A DNA stretch of 64,000 nucleotides, from the NCBI RefSeq assembly GCF_943734655.1, contig NC_071353.1, positions 22,834,501 to 22,898,500 on the forward strand, written 5' to 3'. A program made the position numbers and the translations under genes. This document shows, in pieces, positions 21,901 through 33,000 of the stretch. The stretch's first letter is position 1. Every line of letters starts with the position of its first letter. The stretch comes from Sabethes cyaneus. Its lineage: Eukaryota > Arthropoda > Insecta > Diptera > Culicidae. Under the pieces are notes generated by a model. That model worked only from the letters and a program-made list of their open reading frames with translations. It was not told the origin of the DNA and did no database searches.

Positions 21901-24900
21901 TGCCGAAGAAACCATGTGTCTATCTACAAACGCAAAAAAATGAACGATCGAGCTTTTCGCGAACGCGAAACACATAAAAGGTATCTCATTTGGGTGATTG
22001 AGGACAAGCAGAACCCTTACAAATTTGGAGTACTCGACTTAAGCTTTAAGATAAATCGCTGATTTCATAAATTTATAGCTTGAGTATGCGATAACTCAGC
22101 AAGTAAAGGTCCAAGAGATTTGTGGTCCTCTGCAAAAACGTGTATTTTGAGAGTTTCGAAAATTTCCTAGAACATTGTATTCCTGTAAAATGCAACTAAC
22201 AAAAGTTAAGCATGAAAAACCAATTTTTAAAGAAGTTTTGAAGAATATGCCATATAGTTCAGCACTCGACAAAGATATATTTTTTTTTCTTCGGCAAAGT
22301 TGCTTGTTTTTACAATATTTACAACTTTACCGAAGAAACTATGTCTATATTTCCTAACACAAAAAAGTTATTTTTTTATTTTCATTATAGTAAGCGATGA
22401 CTAACTTTTGACAGTTTTAGATTAAGGGGGATATTCATACGAACAAAAGTACTGAAGATCGTAAATGATAAAAATGAATGCAAAAGATACTAGGAAAAAA
22501 GTTACACTTCTCGCCCTTTTGGACTACTGGGCACTGGGACAGTCTTAAAATCGTGACCGACGTATCTTTCAATGATACTGTGGTTTCTCTGCTCGAAAGC
22601 ATTGCTTGAATCTAGCTCATTCTGGTGAGGTCGATTTAAAAGAGAGCCGTATTAATTGAAACGAAGGGCGTTTAGTCATATGCTTCTTCAATATCAAGCA
22701 AAGCACAATGTGCCGTATTTTAATATTTCTCGGGTAAATTTTCAAATAGACCTAAGTAACAATGAGAGATTCTCTTCGCGTCTCCTCTCTTCCGTCTTTC
22801 ACGGCTACATAAATGCATACAAAAGGAAATTTTCAACACATTTAGCTAACTAGTGACTCCGGCAACCGTTTTATGCAAAGCTGATGTGTTAAAATGCATT
22901 AGGATCGCCGTAAAAAGCGGAAGAGTGGAGACGCGAAGAGAACTTAGGTCTATTTGAAAATTTACTCGAGATTTGAGTAATTTCTCAATTAACGTCACTA
23001 CACAGTGCAGTGCGGTTTCCGTAAATTCACCGTGTTGGTTGATTTCCATGCAACGGAGAGTTTTTTAAAACTCGTTGCGGATATAGTTCTGGGATCTGGG
23101 TTTTTCTTCATCAATTTAAGAATGGGTGATGTCGGACTTATTATTGTGAATGCGGTATGCATGATTTTCTCTATTTTTAGCTCCCTGATACCTTTCAAAG
23201 GCCCGATATATGTTCTATTGATACCTCACAAAGACCTGACACTGTGTTGGACATATTTGGTATCTAGCCACTATTGCGGCCTGTCTTAGACCAGTACAAA
23301 AACAAAACTGCTGTGTTTTCGCACCAAAGGAGGATAACCCTCCAAACACTCCGGAACTTCGCTCTATTGAGAAATTTTGGACTATCATGAAGAAAAACCT
23401 TCATAAAAGCCCAAAAATAATCAAAAATAAACTAGAATTGTGTGTGGTTGATAGAAAATTTCCAGAAAGTTTGTAGCTAATCGATCCTAAAGAAAAAAAC
23501 AACAGCCTGTTTTGTGTATCCAACATAATTGGAATCGAATACAGTCTTTACACATTAAATGTACAGTCTTCCATCTAAGGATCTTAGTAACAAAATCGCC
23601 AGGAACTCAAGTACGCCCTCTTGGAATCTATTAACGTAGTTCGACCGAACCATGTTCGGAACATCGAAAAAGACTGTCAAATACTGCCCTTGAACCTTTC
23701 ACGCTTGAAGCAAGTGAATTCGTTTTGCAGTTTTTTGAAAATTCAGCCGTAATCGTTGGAGCTGGAGCTACTGAAGCCTCCTTTCGAAATGCTCCTCCAT
23801 AGTCAGCTTATCATCATCGTTTTCATTCCCATAACCAACGCTGAGTGTTATCTTATCAACAGTTTTGTTAACTAGTTACTGGTGATCGATTGTTTAAGTA
23901 AACTTTCCGTTTGTTTTATTAAAACATTCCGCTTCCACTTTTTTGCCACACAATGTGACATACAACATATTGCAAGCATCCGCAACAACGCGTTCCCAGT
24001 GCCGACGTTTCATACGGCGATGAAGTTTCTTTTTGACAGCTCTCGATATAGCTCCCGGTTCTAGACTTGGGGTTATCGACTGTTGGAGATTCACAAATTT
24101 AGTTTTTTTCGGGTCCTAACCCCTTGAAAAAGATGTCAAATACATCGAAACGTCGGACATAGAAAAGATAAAGGTGTCGTTTTGCTTTGCTGATTGACTG
24201 TCCTGCCAAAAAAAAAACAAAATTCGCTCCCTGTTTTGATGTTTCGCAGCTACCCAAATAATGCGTAAATAACGTATATTACTCATTCCAGGCAAATTCT
24301 CTAATATGGTGTAAATACTAAGATACCACATCCTCCCCCATAAAATGTACAATTCAACATTGATATTATTTCAGGTCAATTACAGATTATTCACATTGTT
24401 GGTGCAGTCATCAATTTTTTCTATTTTGTTACATTCAAATTCGTTAACTTTCATACATTACATGTAGGGAAATCGTTCTCCGTTTTGTAATGTGACCATC
24501 TAAAATAGAAATTACTACTCATCATAAAATCGTTGTTATGACACGCATATTCGAGTGGTCATGATATTCTAGCTTTCCAACGTTTTAACGTTTTCTTTTC
24601 CCGACTCAACCCTAGCAAGTGTTTGCCATGGGTTTTTCCCAACTCAACCTCAATATGGTTTTACCAAAAACTTTCCCTCGCTCAATGCTTATTTGCGTTG
24701 GCCATAGTCTTTTCCCGGTTCAACTTCAATACACATTGGCCATAGGCTTTTTCCGGGCCAATCTTAATGTACGTTGGTCATGGCCTTTAGCCGGATCAAC
24801 CGGAATATACATTGGTCATAACCTTTTCCCGGCTCAGCTTTAATATACGTTGGACATGGTCTTTCGTCGGCTCAAGCTACATGTACATCCATGCCTACCC

Positions 24901-26516
24901 TTCGACCAGGGCAACTGAAGGGTTGGATATGCTCAAAAAACAGCAAAAAGATGATCCCCTTTTGCACCATTGCCCAGCCCAAATCCTCCGAAAATCAACA
25001 CAAATCCGAACCATTCTCCATTCTCTTATATATCGCACTATGAAATGTATTTCATATTTTTCACCTCAAAAACACCGTACGTTCAATTTGACAGTAGATC
25101 GCCAATGTGATATTCCAAGATTCTCTATCCTGCGCGACTGACTCGCATATCGTTTTTGCAGTTTTGACGGGAAGCTAGAAGCCAAAACTTCTGTAATTTT
25201 TTCTATACCAGTTAAACGGTACCGGCAACTACTCAAATAATGTATAAACAACAAACATACCACATTCCAGGCAAAAATCCTGTGATGTGGTATAAATACC
25301 AGCATGCCACAACTCTACAGAGACTGTAGGTTACAGAGGCAACAAGGCACTCAAAAACCGCTAAATTTTGAATCAAAACGGAGAGTTACCTTGACTTGTG
25401 ATGGTACTCTCCGTTTTGGTTCAAAATTTGGCGGCTTTGAGAGCCTTGTCGCTTTTGTAATCTATAGTCTGTGCACAACTCCCACAACAACAACTGATTT
25501 AGCATACGCCATTTCCATTCTTGGGTTGTTTGCATCTATTGATACGTCATTTGGATGTTTGTCCACTGAGGCAAATCATTTGTTTGTACACCTTTGTCAG
25601 CTATGACCTAATCTTTCTTTCTCTCTCTCCGTAAAAGGTGAATGGGACGCCCTGGAAGTGTCCGCAGCAGCATTGAAACGTGAAAACATATCCTTCGACG
25701 TGGCGTTCACCTCCTGCCTGCGACGGGCCAACCAGACGTTGGAGGTTATTTTGAAGGAGTTGAATCTTACCCACATACCGGTTCACAAGCTTTGGCGGTT
25801 GAACGAACGGCACTACGGTGCCCTGACCGGGTTCAACAAGCGGCAGATGGCGGATATCTACGGTGAACCGCAGGTGCAGATTTGGCGACGAAGCTTTAAC
25901 GTTCCACCGCCACCGATCGAAGCAAACAATCCATACTACAGTGCTATTCGGAACAACCCGAACTTGCGCCACATCAACGAGGCTGACTTTCCGCAAACGG
26001 AAACACTCGAAACGACAATGCAGCGGGTGGTGCCCGAGTGGACCGATACCATCATTCCCGAGGTACGCGCTGGAAAGAAGGTCCTGGTCGTGGCCCACGG
26101 AACCAGCCTACGCGGATTAGTGAAACATATTAAAGGTAGGAATCGAACGTTAAGTGGGTGGAAACGTGTTCAATAATTTCACAAAAAAACTATTTCATTT
26201 GGTGGTGGTTATTAATAATTCATTTATATTTCTATTTTTCTTCTCCAATTGGTGCTTGTATTGCTTTTGGCAAACTGAATCTACAACAAATGGCTAATCT
26301 GGGTCTTCCTGTTTTAATATATCCCCGTTGGTTATGAACACTTAACGAACTATAGAAATTTCAGATGCGGACATTATGAAATTCAACCTACCCAACAGTA
26401 TTCCGTTCATCTTCGACTTTGACGAGAACATGAAAATGGTCGGTGGTATACGGTTCCTGGCCAACGAAGATACCGTGTTGAAGGCGATGGAGAAGGTTGC
26501 CTCGATAGGGAAGTAA
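18941..26516 (+). CDS. Pglym: Phosphoglycerate mutase, cofactor-dependent (three exons)
   Basis: Glycolytic enzyme interconverting 3- and 2-phosphoglycerate in the cytosol through a phosphohistidine. Exons are 18941-19043, 25638-26135 and 26365-26516, with donors GGTAAGTG and GGTAGGAA, acceptors GTAAAAG and TTTCAG, and phase-1 junctions that keep the frame. The product is 250 residues; the family norm is about 253-255. The phosphoacceptor motif RHGESEWN is at residues 11-18 (His12). R63/R64, ERHYG with Glu91, the WRRS phosphate-binding pair (R118-R119) and AHGTSLRG with His188 follow. Exon 3 gives KFNLPNSIPF and the usual amphipathic C-terminus. Two oddities: Thr190 replaces the Asn of the usual AHGNSLRG, and the loop before IMxxNLP is about three residues short at the exon 2/3 junction. 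This suggests a diverged paralogue rather than the main housekeeping copy. Intron 1 is 6.6 kb and packed with repeats. A possible AATAAA signal is at 26998-27003. Confidence 0.92.
19046..20090. other. First part of mutase intron 1
   Basis: AT-rich intron sequence; no exon, RNA or repeat family recognised. Confidence 0.5.
20095..20700 (+). repeat. Dispersed repeat family X, copy 2
   Basis: The long form of the family. It includes the 5' extension (GATTTAATGAATACTCCAAA; CTTCCGATCCGTG; ATTCGTCGTACCGTTTTAAA) that is also present in copy 3 but missing from copy 1. From 20319 it follows the part shared by all three. It lies inside mutase intron 1 and has no coding capacity. Confidence 0.7.
21000..22545. 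mobile_element. Three-unit foldback element in mutase intron 1
   Basis: One ~430-base unit occurs three times: inverted at about 21003-21430, direct at about 21460-21950, and direct at about 22080-22545. Unit landmarks are AAGCGATAACT, AGAGATTTG, CTGCAAAAACGTGTATTTTGA, TATGCCATATAGTTCAGCAC, CCGAAGAAACTATGTCTATA, TAGATTAAGGGGGATATTCA and ACGAACAAAAGT. The first and last units make arms of about 400 bases; the first and second make an inner hairpin centred near 21440. The middle unit is split by the MITE at 21661-21848. Transcribed in the intron, it would form a long double-stranded stem. Confidence 0.75.
21661..21848. mobile_element. 188-bp MITE with GTCACCTAGGTGAC palindromes
   Basis: Inverted ends TACCCTTATTCTGCG(AGTGAC) and (GTCACTCGC)CTCGCAGAATAAGGGTA are exact over the outer 15 bases or so. 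The outermost TA may be the target duplication. The inside is almost wholly a series of GTCACCTA(A/G)GTGAC palindromes and GTCAC words. It is inserted in the middle unit of the foldback element, so it is younger than that unit. Confidence 0.7.
22723..22980. repeat. Inverted repeat, about 60-base arms
   Basis: TCGGGTAAATTTTCAAATAG and ACCTAAGT...CTTCGCGTCTCC on the left (about 22727-22790) match the reverse complement GGAGACGCGAAGAGAACTTA...CTATTTGAAAATTTACTCGA on the right (22927-22972). The ~140 bases between the arms are partly self-complementary (AACACATT...GATGTGTT). Probably a foldback MITE. Confidence 0.6.
23321..23476 (+). pseudogene. Mariner-type transposase C-terminal fragment
   Basis: 52 codons ending in a stop contain DNPPNTPELRSIEKFWTIMK followed by KNLHKSPKIIKNK. 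This is the characteristic block around the third catalytic acidic residue (Glu of xxIEKFW) in the mosquito mariner group that has a long second spacer (ITmD37E-like). Upstream sequence (22990-23320) has no continuation in a single frame, so the gene is a remnant. It lies in mutase intron 1 on the sense strand. Confidence 0.8.
24249..25310. repeat. Direct repeat pair around a minisatellite
   Basis: 24249-24335 (AAATAATGCGTAAATAACG; ACTCATTCCAGGCAAA; ATGGTGTAAATAC) recurs at 25226-25310 (AAATAATGTATAAACAAC; CACATTCCAGGCAAAAAT; ATGTGGTATAAATACCAGC). The pair brackets 24.3-25.2 kb, including the minisatellite. They may be terminal repeats of an inserted unit or a segmental duplication. Confidence 0.45.
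24595..24890 (+). repeat. 38-bp minisatellite, about seven units
   Basis: Units follow the pattern TTTTCCCGGCTCAACTTCAA then TACACATTGGCCATAGGC, with about seven diverged copies head to tail. The period of ~38 bases is clear from the spacing of the CCCGG/CTCAA and TTGGCCATA words. Confidence 0.75.
25321..25470. repeat. Hairpin with about 70-base arms, 167 bases before mutase exon 2
   Basis: Arms 25321-25390 and 25403-25470 pair with roughly ten mismatches around a 12-base loop (TTGACTTGTGAT). Anchors are AGACTGTAGGTTACAGAGGC against its partner ending TAATCTATAGTCT, and AAAACGGAGAGTTACC against GGTACTCTCCGTTTT. It is transcribed in mutase intron 1. It may be a foldback MITE; a pre-miRNA or hairpin-siRNA source is possible but untested. 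Confidence 0.7.
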
Positions 26517-27735
26517 TTGCCCGTCCCCGGACCGAAAGAGGACATACATATAGAAACTCTACCTCATTCTGAACACGAACTTTTGTATATAGTTGCTTTT
26601 AGCGTAAAGTTTTATTGTCAAAACTGTTGTAAATTTTATCTCAAGGTAGTGTCCTTTCATTATCACTAACTGTGAGGTGAAGTGCTGGGTATGGTGGATA
26701 CTAAATGCTCGTTTCTTAGTATCCCACCGTATCAGCAGCTTCGATGAACCATGTATCTGTTATGATAAGAACGAACAGAAAACAGCCATTCGTGTGCGGT
26801 ATGACTAGGTTTTATATACATAAACGCCCTATGTACAGACACTATACCGATAAACCTATTCATGTAATCATTTTCCTGGAAAAATATACAACTAGAATAT
26901 CTCGTTTTATTTATTGATCACTTGTGGCGAACCACTCTGTTATGAGATGCTATGTAACTCAAATCTAAAAAGTGCAAAACCCTGTGGTGATTTATACAAT
27001 AAAAGTATATAGATTACGAGGGGACAGTAGCATAGTAAATAGTATTTGTAATTTATTTCGAGTCTTAGGCAGTCATGCTCAGGCGCATTGATTTTATTAG
27101 GCCGTCTATCATCCAAAATAAGAGAATTCATGAGGTACATTCGTAGGGTACAACGTAACAGAGGTTATCTATAAAAATCTATAATCATAAAAACAGGGCT
27201 TATTAGGGATGCCACAGCCCTTAGTGATGAACGTTCGTTTGGCATGAAAAAGCGAATGAAAAAGCTCAAAGTAAGTACCTAAGTTATGCAGGTTACAAGA
27301 TTTGGAACCTAAGATTCTCCTAGGTGGAGACATTTGAGAAATAATTCATTCATTATATAGTTGGTACACCCTATTGCGAGCAGCTTTTCTCGATGCGACA
27401 AATGGAAAACTAGCGTGGACTGAGAGTGGCGATAATGAGGTAAGATATCATCTCTCGTGTGATGGTGGAGTGCTTGGAGCAAAGAGTCATAGGTCGATAA
27501 GAGAAAAGATAGTCAGAGCCATTATCTTGTCTGAGGTCAAAGAGTACAGTACAGAAAAGCGAGATTTAGTTCACTAATTGAGAGAGTAAAGAAAAGTGTG
27601 AGCGAAAATGGAAGACGACAAACCTTAAATCGGACCGTGGAAGGGCTTACGAACACGTTAGTGAGGGCATGTTGCATAGCATCACATCAATGCCAAAATT
27701 AATTGTGTTGTTTCGCATCAATGCCAGAGATCCCA
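26517..27735. other. Mutase 3' UTR and downstream flank
   Basis: The 3' UTR probably runs to near the AATAAA at 26998-27003. Beyond that, to 27735, no gene or repeat is recognised. Confidence 0.4.
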
Positions 27736-29050
27736 CGGTGACCAGCTTATTGGTGGAACGAGCAGTTCATCGACCTCCCCAGTAGCTGTCTGAAAGCAAG
27801 GAGACGAGTTCAGAGAGCTCGACCCAGCGTGGTGGCCACCTACTCCTTACTAAGACGAAGCGGACTATGCCGATAGTGTACATGTGTATAACAAGCAGGT
27901 CGGTGCTGTTGCAAGAGGCCTGAAAAAGAAGAAGGCTAGAGCCGGTAAAGCCTCCTGGAAATATAGCATCGTATAGACCAATCTGTCTGCTAGATACAAT
28001 CGGAAAACTGTTGGAAAGGATCATTCTCAACAGGTTGACGAAGTTTGCGGAGAGTGCACACGGTCTGTCCAATATGTAATTCGTATTTCGGAAAGGGGGC
28101 AAGGAAGTCAACAATTTGACGCTATTCGGACAGTAGTCAAAAAAGCCGAAAAGTTGGCCAAATAAAATCGAACGGGCGATGGATCTTGCGCGGTGAAAAC
28201 GATCGACGTCAAAAACGCCTTCAGTAGCACCAGCTGGGAGACTATGGCCACGTTACAGCATAGAATGAGAGTCCCTGACTACCTGTTCAAGAACCTGAAG
28301 AGTTACTTCCAGAACCGAGCATTGGTGTACGAGATGGCCGGGTTCGTTGGCTTTGCGTACAACTGCATACTGTCGATAGCAGGCGAAACGCAAGAAGAGG
28401 TAGAAATGCTTTGATGCAAAGAGCGAGGCTGCAGTTAACTCACCACAAGATGGAAGTGTTGTTGGTCAGTAATTGCAAAGTGGTGTAGCGAGGAGTGGAA
28501 AACACTGTTGGACAGTACGCCATAGCCACGAAGCGAGTATTGAAGCATCTAGGAGTGATGATCGACGATCGAAGCGTCCACTTCTGGCTAATGTCTCGTC
28601 CTGTCCATTCTCAGGTATGAAGGTCTAGCTTAGATTTCAGCGTTGGAGGCCAAACAAAATCCAGCAAGGCTTAACGGCACGTTCCAGTTCATGGTCATGC
28701 GAGTGCTTACCGAACAGTTTCATCCGAGGCACTATGCGTCATCGCAGGAATGATCCCTATCGGCTTTTCATTGGTGGAAGACAAGGAGTGTTATATGCGA
28801 CGGGAAACCAGAGGTGTCCGGAAAGTTGTCAGAGAGGAGTACATGGCCAAATGTCAACAAAGATGGGATGCGGTTTCAACGGTAGCTGGACAGACAGACT
28901 CACACCGGTTCTATCGACCAGGATGAGGAGGAACCATGAAGAGGTGCATTTCCATCTGACACAGTTCTTATCTGGCGGCTGCTTTAGGCAGTACTTGCAC
29001 CGGTTTGACCACGTTGGGTCACATCACTGAGATTACGGGAATCTTAATCC
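27736..29050 (+). mobile_element. R1-clade non-LTR retrotransposon, decayed
   Basis: In the + frames, WWNEQFIDL and SSCLKARRRVQRARPS (27745-27840) belong to the linker before the RT. PPGNIASYRPICLLDTIGKL and LERIILNRL (27952-28035) are the RT fingers typical of R1-like elements. KTIDVKNAFSSTSWETM (28193-28245) is motif A, followed by HRMRVPDYLFKNLKSYFQNR. QRWDAVSTVAGQTDSH and FHLTQFLSGGCFRQYLHRF (28735-29020) are the C-terminal region before the zinc knuckle. Motifs B and C are missing through a deletion, and stops and shifts are common. It is a different clade from the elements at 2.9, 13.6, 16.6 and 59.3 kb. Confidence 0.8.
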
Positions 29051-29800
29051 AGTAGAACAAGCGCTTGGTAAGCTGCTATACAACAAAAATGTTCCTTGAA
29101 AAGTGTTTTCTTAACAATAAGTCGCGAACATGTGCCGACCCTGAGGCTGTGAGACACCAGGGAAAAAGAAAAAGCGTACAAATAAGAAAGTTGTGAGCAA
29201 CATATACTTCCCAGTTGATTTCGAGTTAGGACACTGGCCATTCTGTGGGAATGTAGCACCAAAACTGCTTTTTATGAAGCACATGTTACTAGTAAGTAAG
29301 TAAGTGTGAAAGCCTAAATTACTCCCACGAAAAATCGCACAAGTCTTACGAGTTTAACCAGCTGCAGATGACTGACTCGGCTCAGCACTCAGGTCTTTGA
29401 ATGCTGTCGTAAACTAAATGATACCGATGATTACCGACGCGATGGCGCACCTACTCTTCTGAGTCTAGGGTAAGTTAACCTACAGTGGACTCTTTACCTA
29501 TAATGGACCTCGGGAACAGTTTCGGCGTTCTTCTAATTCCTTGCGCTTGTACTTCTAATTCCTGAATATATATATGTCATGAAACAGAAAGTACTAAACA
29601 TACCACACAGTTCAATTTATAAAATATTAGCTGCAGTTAATGATTAATGACTTACAATAATATTGCTAGTTTATCAATTGTTTATCAAACGAACGATAAA
29701 CGAAAAAGTGGAAAAAAATCAAACTTATGAGAATTATTCAACAGTCTTACATGCGTAATTCTCTGTACAGCAACCCCTTGATAAATTTATTATTATTAAT
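29050..29800. other. Unassigned DNA
   Basis: A short GTAAGTAAGTAAG run at about 29292-29304 may be a retrotransposon tail. Nothing else is recognised. Confidence 0.35.
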
Positions 29801-29801
29801 T

Positions 29802-30368
29802 TTTTCTGTTGGGGAAGAATAAATGCTTAATGCGAGAAATGAAGATTCAGGCAAACTGAAAATTCTTGATATTAGGCCAAAAATATAGTAAGTAAAAGCC
29901 GACTGCTATACGTCGTTGAAAAGAAAAGAAAAAAGAAAAATACGTAGTGGATCCTCACACTACATGTAACCGCTAGCTCGAACGGTTATCGACTAACGTT
30001 GCTAAGCGCAAACCGAATAGCTATATGTCTATCAATCTGTGCGGTCGCAACACATACAGTCAACAAAAATATATTCGCGCTGGATAAATGTGCGAATGAA
30101 TGATAGAATCAGGCAAGCGTCATAACAAAACCTTGATATAAGACCACAGAGTATAGACGGCTTAGTGGTGTAATTGGTTAAACAACACGCTCAACTGGAG
30201 ATTGGGAGCTGTGAGTTCGACTCTCACCTTCGCTAAGTCTATATTTTTGGCCTAATATCAAGAATTTTCAGTTTGCCTGAATCTTCATTTCTCGCATTAA
30301 GCACTTATTCTTCCCCAACAGAAAAGTAAAAGCCGACTGCTATACGTCGTTGAAAAGAAAAGAAAAAA
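29802..30368. repeat. Inverted repeat plus direct repeat enclosing a tRNA-like sequence
   Basis: Arms of ~86 bases (29802-29887 and 30238-30324) are near-perfect reverse complements (GGGGAAGAATAAATGCTTAA and its partner). Each arm is followed on its right by the same direct repeat: AAGTAAAAGCCGACTGCTAT plus ACGTCGTTGAAAAGAAAAG, at 29892-29936 and 30325-30368. The inner 300 bases carry a tRNA-like block just before the right arm. The mix of inverted and direct repeats is not that of a plain MITE. Confidence 0.75.
30160..30237 (+). ncRNA. tRNA-like sequence (SINE head or tRNA pseudogene)
   Basis: It has an A-box-like TAGTGGTGTAATTGG, a possible D stem, an anticodon-type stem (CTCAA/TTGGG) with a GGA-centred loop, and a T arm GTGAG-TTCGACT-CTCAC with a B box. 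The acceptor stem does not pair in the normal register: GGCTTAG pairs with CTAAGTC only if extra bases are looped out. It is therefore more likely a tRNA-derived promoter than a working tRNA. Confidence 0.45.
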
Positions 30369-30369
30369 A

Positions 30370-31500
30370 AACTATTATTAATTTAATTTATTTAATTTAT
30401 ACTTTCAAGCATTTCCTCCAACGGGCGCGGGTGGCTGATGACTGCTGCGTTAGATGGCAGGCGGTAGTTGGCGGTGGTAGCGGATTTTGGTATATTTTTA
30501 GTATCTACTATAATCTAGACAACTACCAAAAATCACCTTTATTGGTTAATGTACAACTGAGATATCGTGGTGGACGTAGAGCACAACCCATCGCCTTATT
30601 CGGGAGATTCCTTTAATTGTTATTTTGAAATTACCGGTCCACACTTGAACACATACGCGTTTAGTTATGTTTTAATTTGAAAAGTATTCTGCCAAACGTA
30701 GAATAGTCACTCGGGTATGTTACTGCTTAAACACATTTGCACTAAATTCAATTGGAATAACTTTGTGGTAGTTCAGATACACGTTCCTTGTGAAGAGTTT
30801 GATTCCAATGGATGATGGTGCATTTGCTGAGGATCTGACTTTATTGGACGAGATTTCAGTACATAATGCTGATAAAATTCGCATCTCTTCGTGTTTAATA
30901 TAATGAACATTACCGTATACAATAATTCCTAAAACTACAGTGCTAGTGTTTGCATATAGCGCTTCTACAGGTGCTTTTCACAAGACAGTGTGCACCCGGT
31001 CCAACGCTTAGTAAGCACCAGGATGATTCAGGAGATAACGGTAAATGTGTAGTCTGCTGAGTAATGTGTTGAAGATTCTAATCAGATCAACGTACATTTG
31101 TTTACGTGTAAGTACCAGAATTATTTGTATTATCTCAGGTGGTTGATTACACACACCCAATAAACAATAAGCATTTAGCGTCGAAATCAGCCTCGGAGCA
31201 AGTTGCATAACTTATCTCTGTTTATAAACAAACGCGATGAGTGGTATTTGTTTATTACCAGCAAACAGTAGACTGTCTGAACGCGCACGGACCTAAGCAT
31301 GAGCTGAAGGTTTTCGATTTTAATGGTGTAATTAGAACTGAAAGAATGCCTTATTTGCCTAGCAACCAATCACTTACTTTTACTGGAAGATTGGTTCAGA
31401 AATAAAAAACTGACGTGGGTGGGTATAAGAGTGATCTTGGCATCACATTGATGATTTGTATTTTTTCGAAAATTGTTTACTGTATTCTATGCTTAGGCTA
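30370..31500. other. Unassigned DNA
   Basis: No coding, RNA or repeat feature recognised. Confidence 0.4.
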
Positions 31501-31504
31501 TCCT

Positions 31505-31722
31505 GGTTGGCTTCGAGGTACAACGCTGGCCCCACCAAGCCAGCCGTCGTATGTTCGAATCTCGGCCGGGAGGGGCTGTTAGAGTCAAAAAGATCGTAGC
31601 ATTAACCCTAGCCTTGCAGTTGTCCTGTACTCTAACAGCTGACTACAAAGTCTGTTGAACAAAAGCAGTTGAAGATCAAGTTTCGAACACGGAATGTAGC
31701 ACCTATGCTTTGCTTTGCTTTT
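31505..31722 (+). mobile_element. tRNA-derived SINE, family S1 copy 2
   Basis: Best preserved copy: head GGTTGGCTTCGAGGTACAAC, B-box TATGTTCGAATCTCGG, middle GGGGCTGTTAGAGTCA, and tail CTATGCTTTGCTTTGCTTTT. Confidence 0.8.
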
Positions 31723-31724
31723 TA

Positions 31725-32735
31725 TACTATGGTAGAAATTAGATGTCACTTAAACAATTTTTTGACGAAGTTAGAATTGAGTTTAAAATCAATTCATAAT
31801 TTGCCGTGAGACTTTTTGTTTGGTTGTTTGGTTTATTTTAGTGAAAGCTGTCACGCACTAAACTTTTTGCCTACCTGAAAACAAGACGATTATAGATTTT
31901 GAATAAGAAAGGAATCAACCATGAAAATAGCAGACCGGCTTTTGCAGTGTACATATCATTTGTTGATTTGTTTGATTTATTGATAAAAAAGAACTGATTA
32001 ACTTAAAGGTATAGTCGTTATTATCAATAGATTAAGTGATAAAACAGAACAATCGTGACATCTAATGAAAAACATATCTAATCACTACAATAATTCTATT
32101 CTATTCTACGATAATGCTTTACCGCTTGCCTATATTCGAAAATGTTCAATAAGCCAAATGTAAACAAATCGAGTTTGAGTTATTTTTTACTGGACTAGCA
32201 TAGGTCTCTCATTCGGTTTGCTGACGTTTAGTTTATTATTGATCCTTTTCAAATTTGTTTGGCGTGATTTATTTACGAATGAAGTAATCGAAAATTATGC
32301 TTTGGTATTTATCTGAAGTGCGCTATTTTTTCAGTGCATCGTAACACAAGGTTCAGCGCATGTGCGTGAATACCCAAACGAAGTGCACACGCTTTCAGCT
32401 ATGTTTTGGAGCTTCAAACAATGCTCAATGCGAAAACTGTCAAATTCTGCCAACGTAACCGAAGAGGTAATGCATTATATGTATTTCAAATGGAACGTTT
32501 TAGTTTTATGAAATCACGCTAAAAGCTGCATTAAGCTTGTTTTTTAAATGATATTTTACTATCTCAGCAGAACAGATTTGATACTCAACTAGCACCAAAT
32601 CGTACATCAATGTTGGAAAATAATCGTAAATAACTCTTAACATGCTCGGCATTGTAACTAAAGCTTAATAGAGTGCCCCCAAGTTGATTTTCAATCGTGT
32701 ATAATGATAATATAACTGACACACATACGATTTTT
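31725..32735. other. Unassigned AT-rich DNA
   Basis: No feature recognised. Confidence 0.4.
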
Positions 32736-32739
32736 AGCG

Positions 32740-33000
32740 TGAGTATGTTTGTATGTACGTTCCACCATTACTCCAGAATGCCTTGACCGATCTCCATGAA
32801 ACTTGGCACACATATTCCTTGATATAAGGGAATCAACACTGGGAAGTTAGTAAAAGAGGGAATCCCTAACAGGGGGGGGGGGGGGGGTTTGTAGATCTAA
32901 ATAAGAAAAAGGGGTTGCATTCCTCTTGCATTTAAACCGATTGCAGTTGCGCAACTGATTTTGAGAAAAGAGGGGGGTTCGACCGAGGAGGAATGAAATA
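32740..33000. repeat. G-rich tandem-type repeat, left part
   Basis: It begins CGTTCCACCATTACTCCAGA and ACCGATCTCCATGAAACTTG, then runs into a 16-base G-run (32872-32887) and a unit AAAGGGGTTGCATTCCTCTT / GCATTTAAACCG. Diverged versions of the same unit recur at 34080-34140 and 34300-34345, so 33001-33955 appears to be inserted into one repeat. Confidence 0.5.

Noticed and set aside
30160..30237. A working tRNA gene
   Set aside because: The acceptor stem does not pair in the normal register, although A and B boxes are present; kept only as a tRNA-like sequence.
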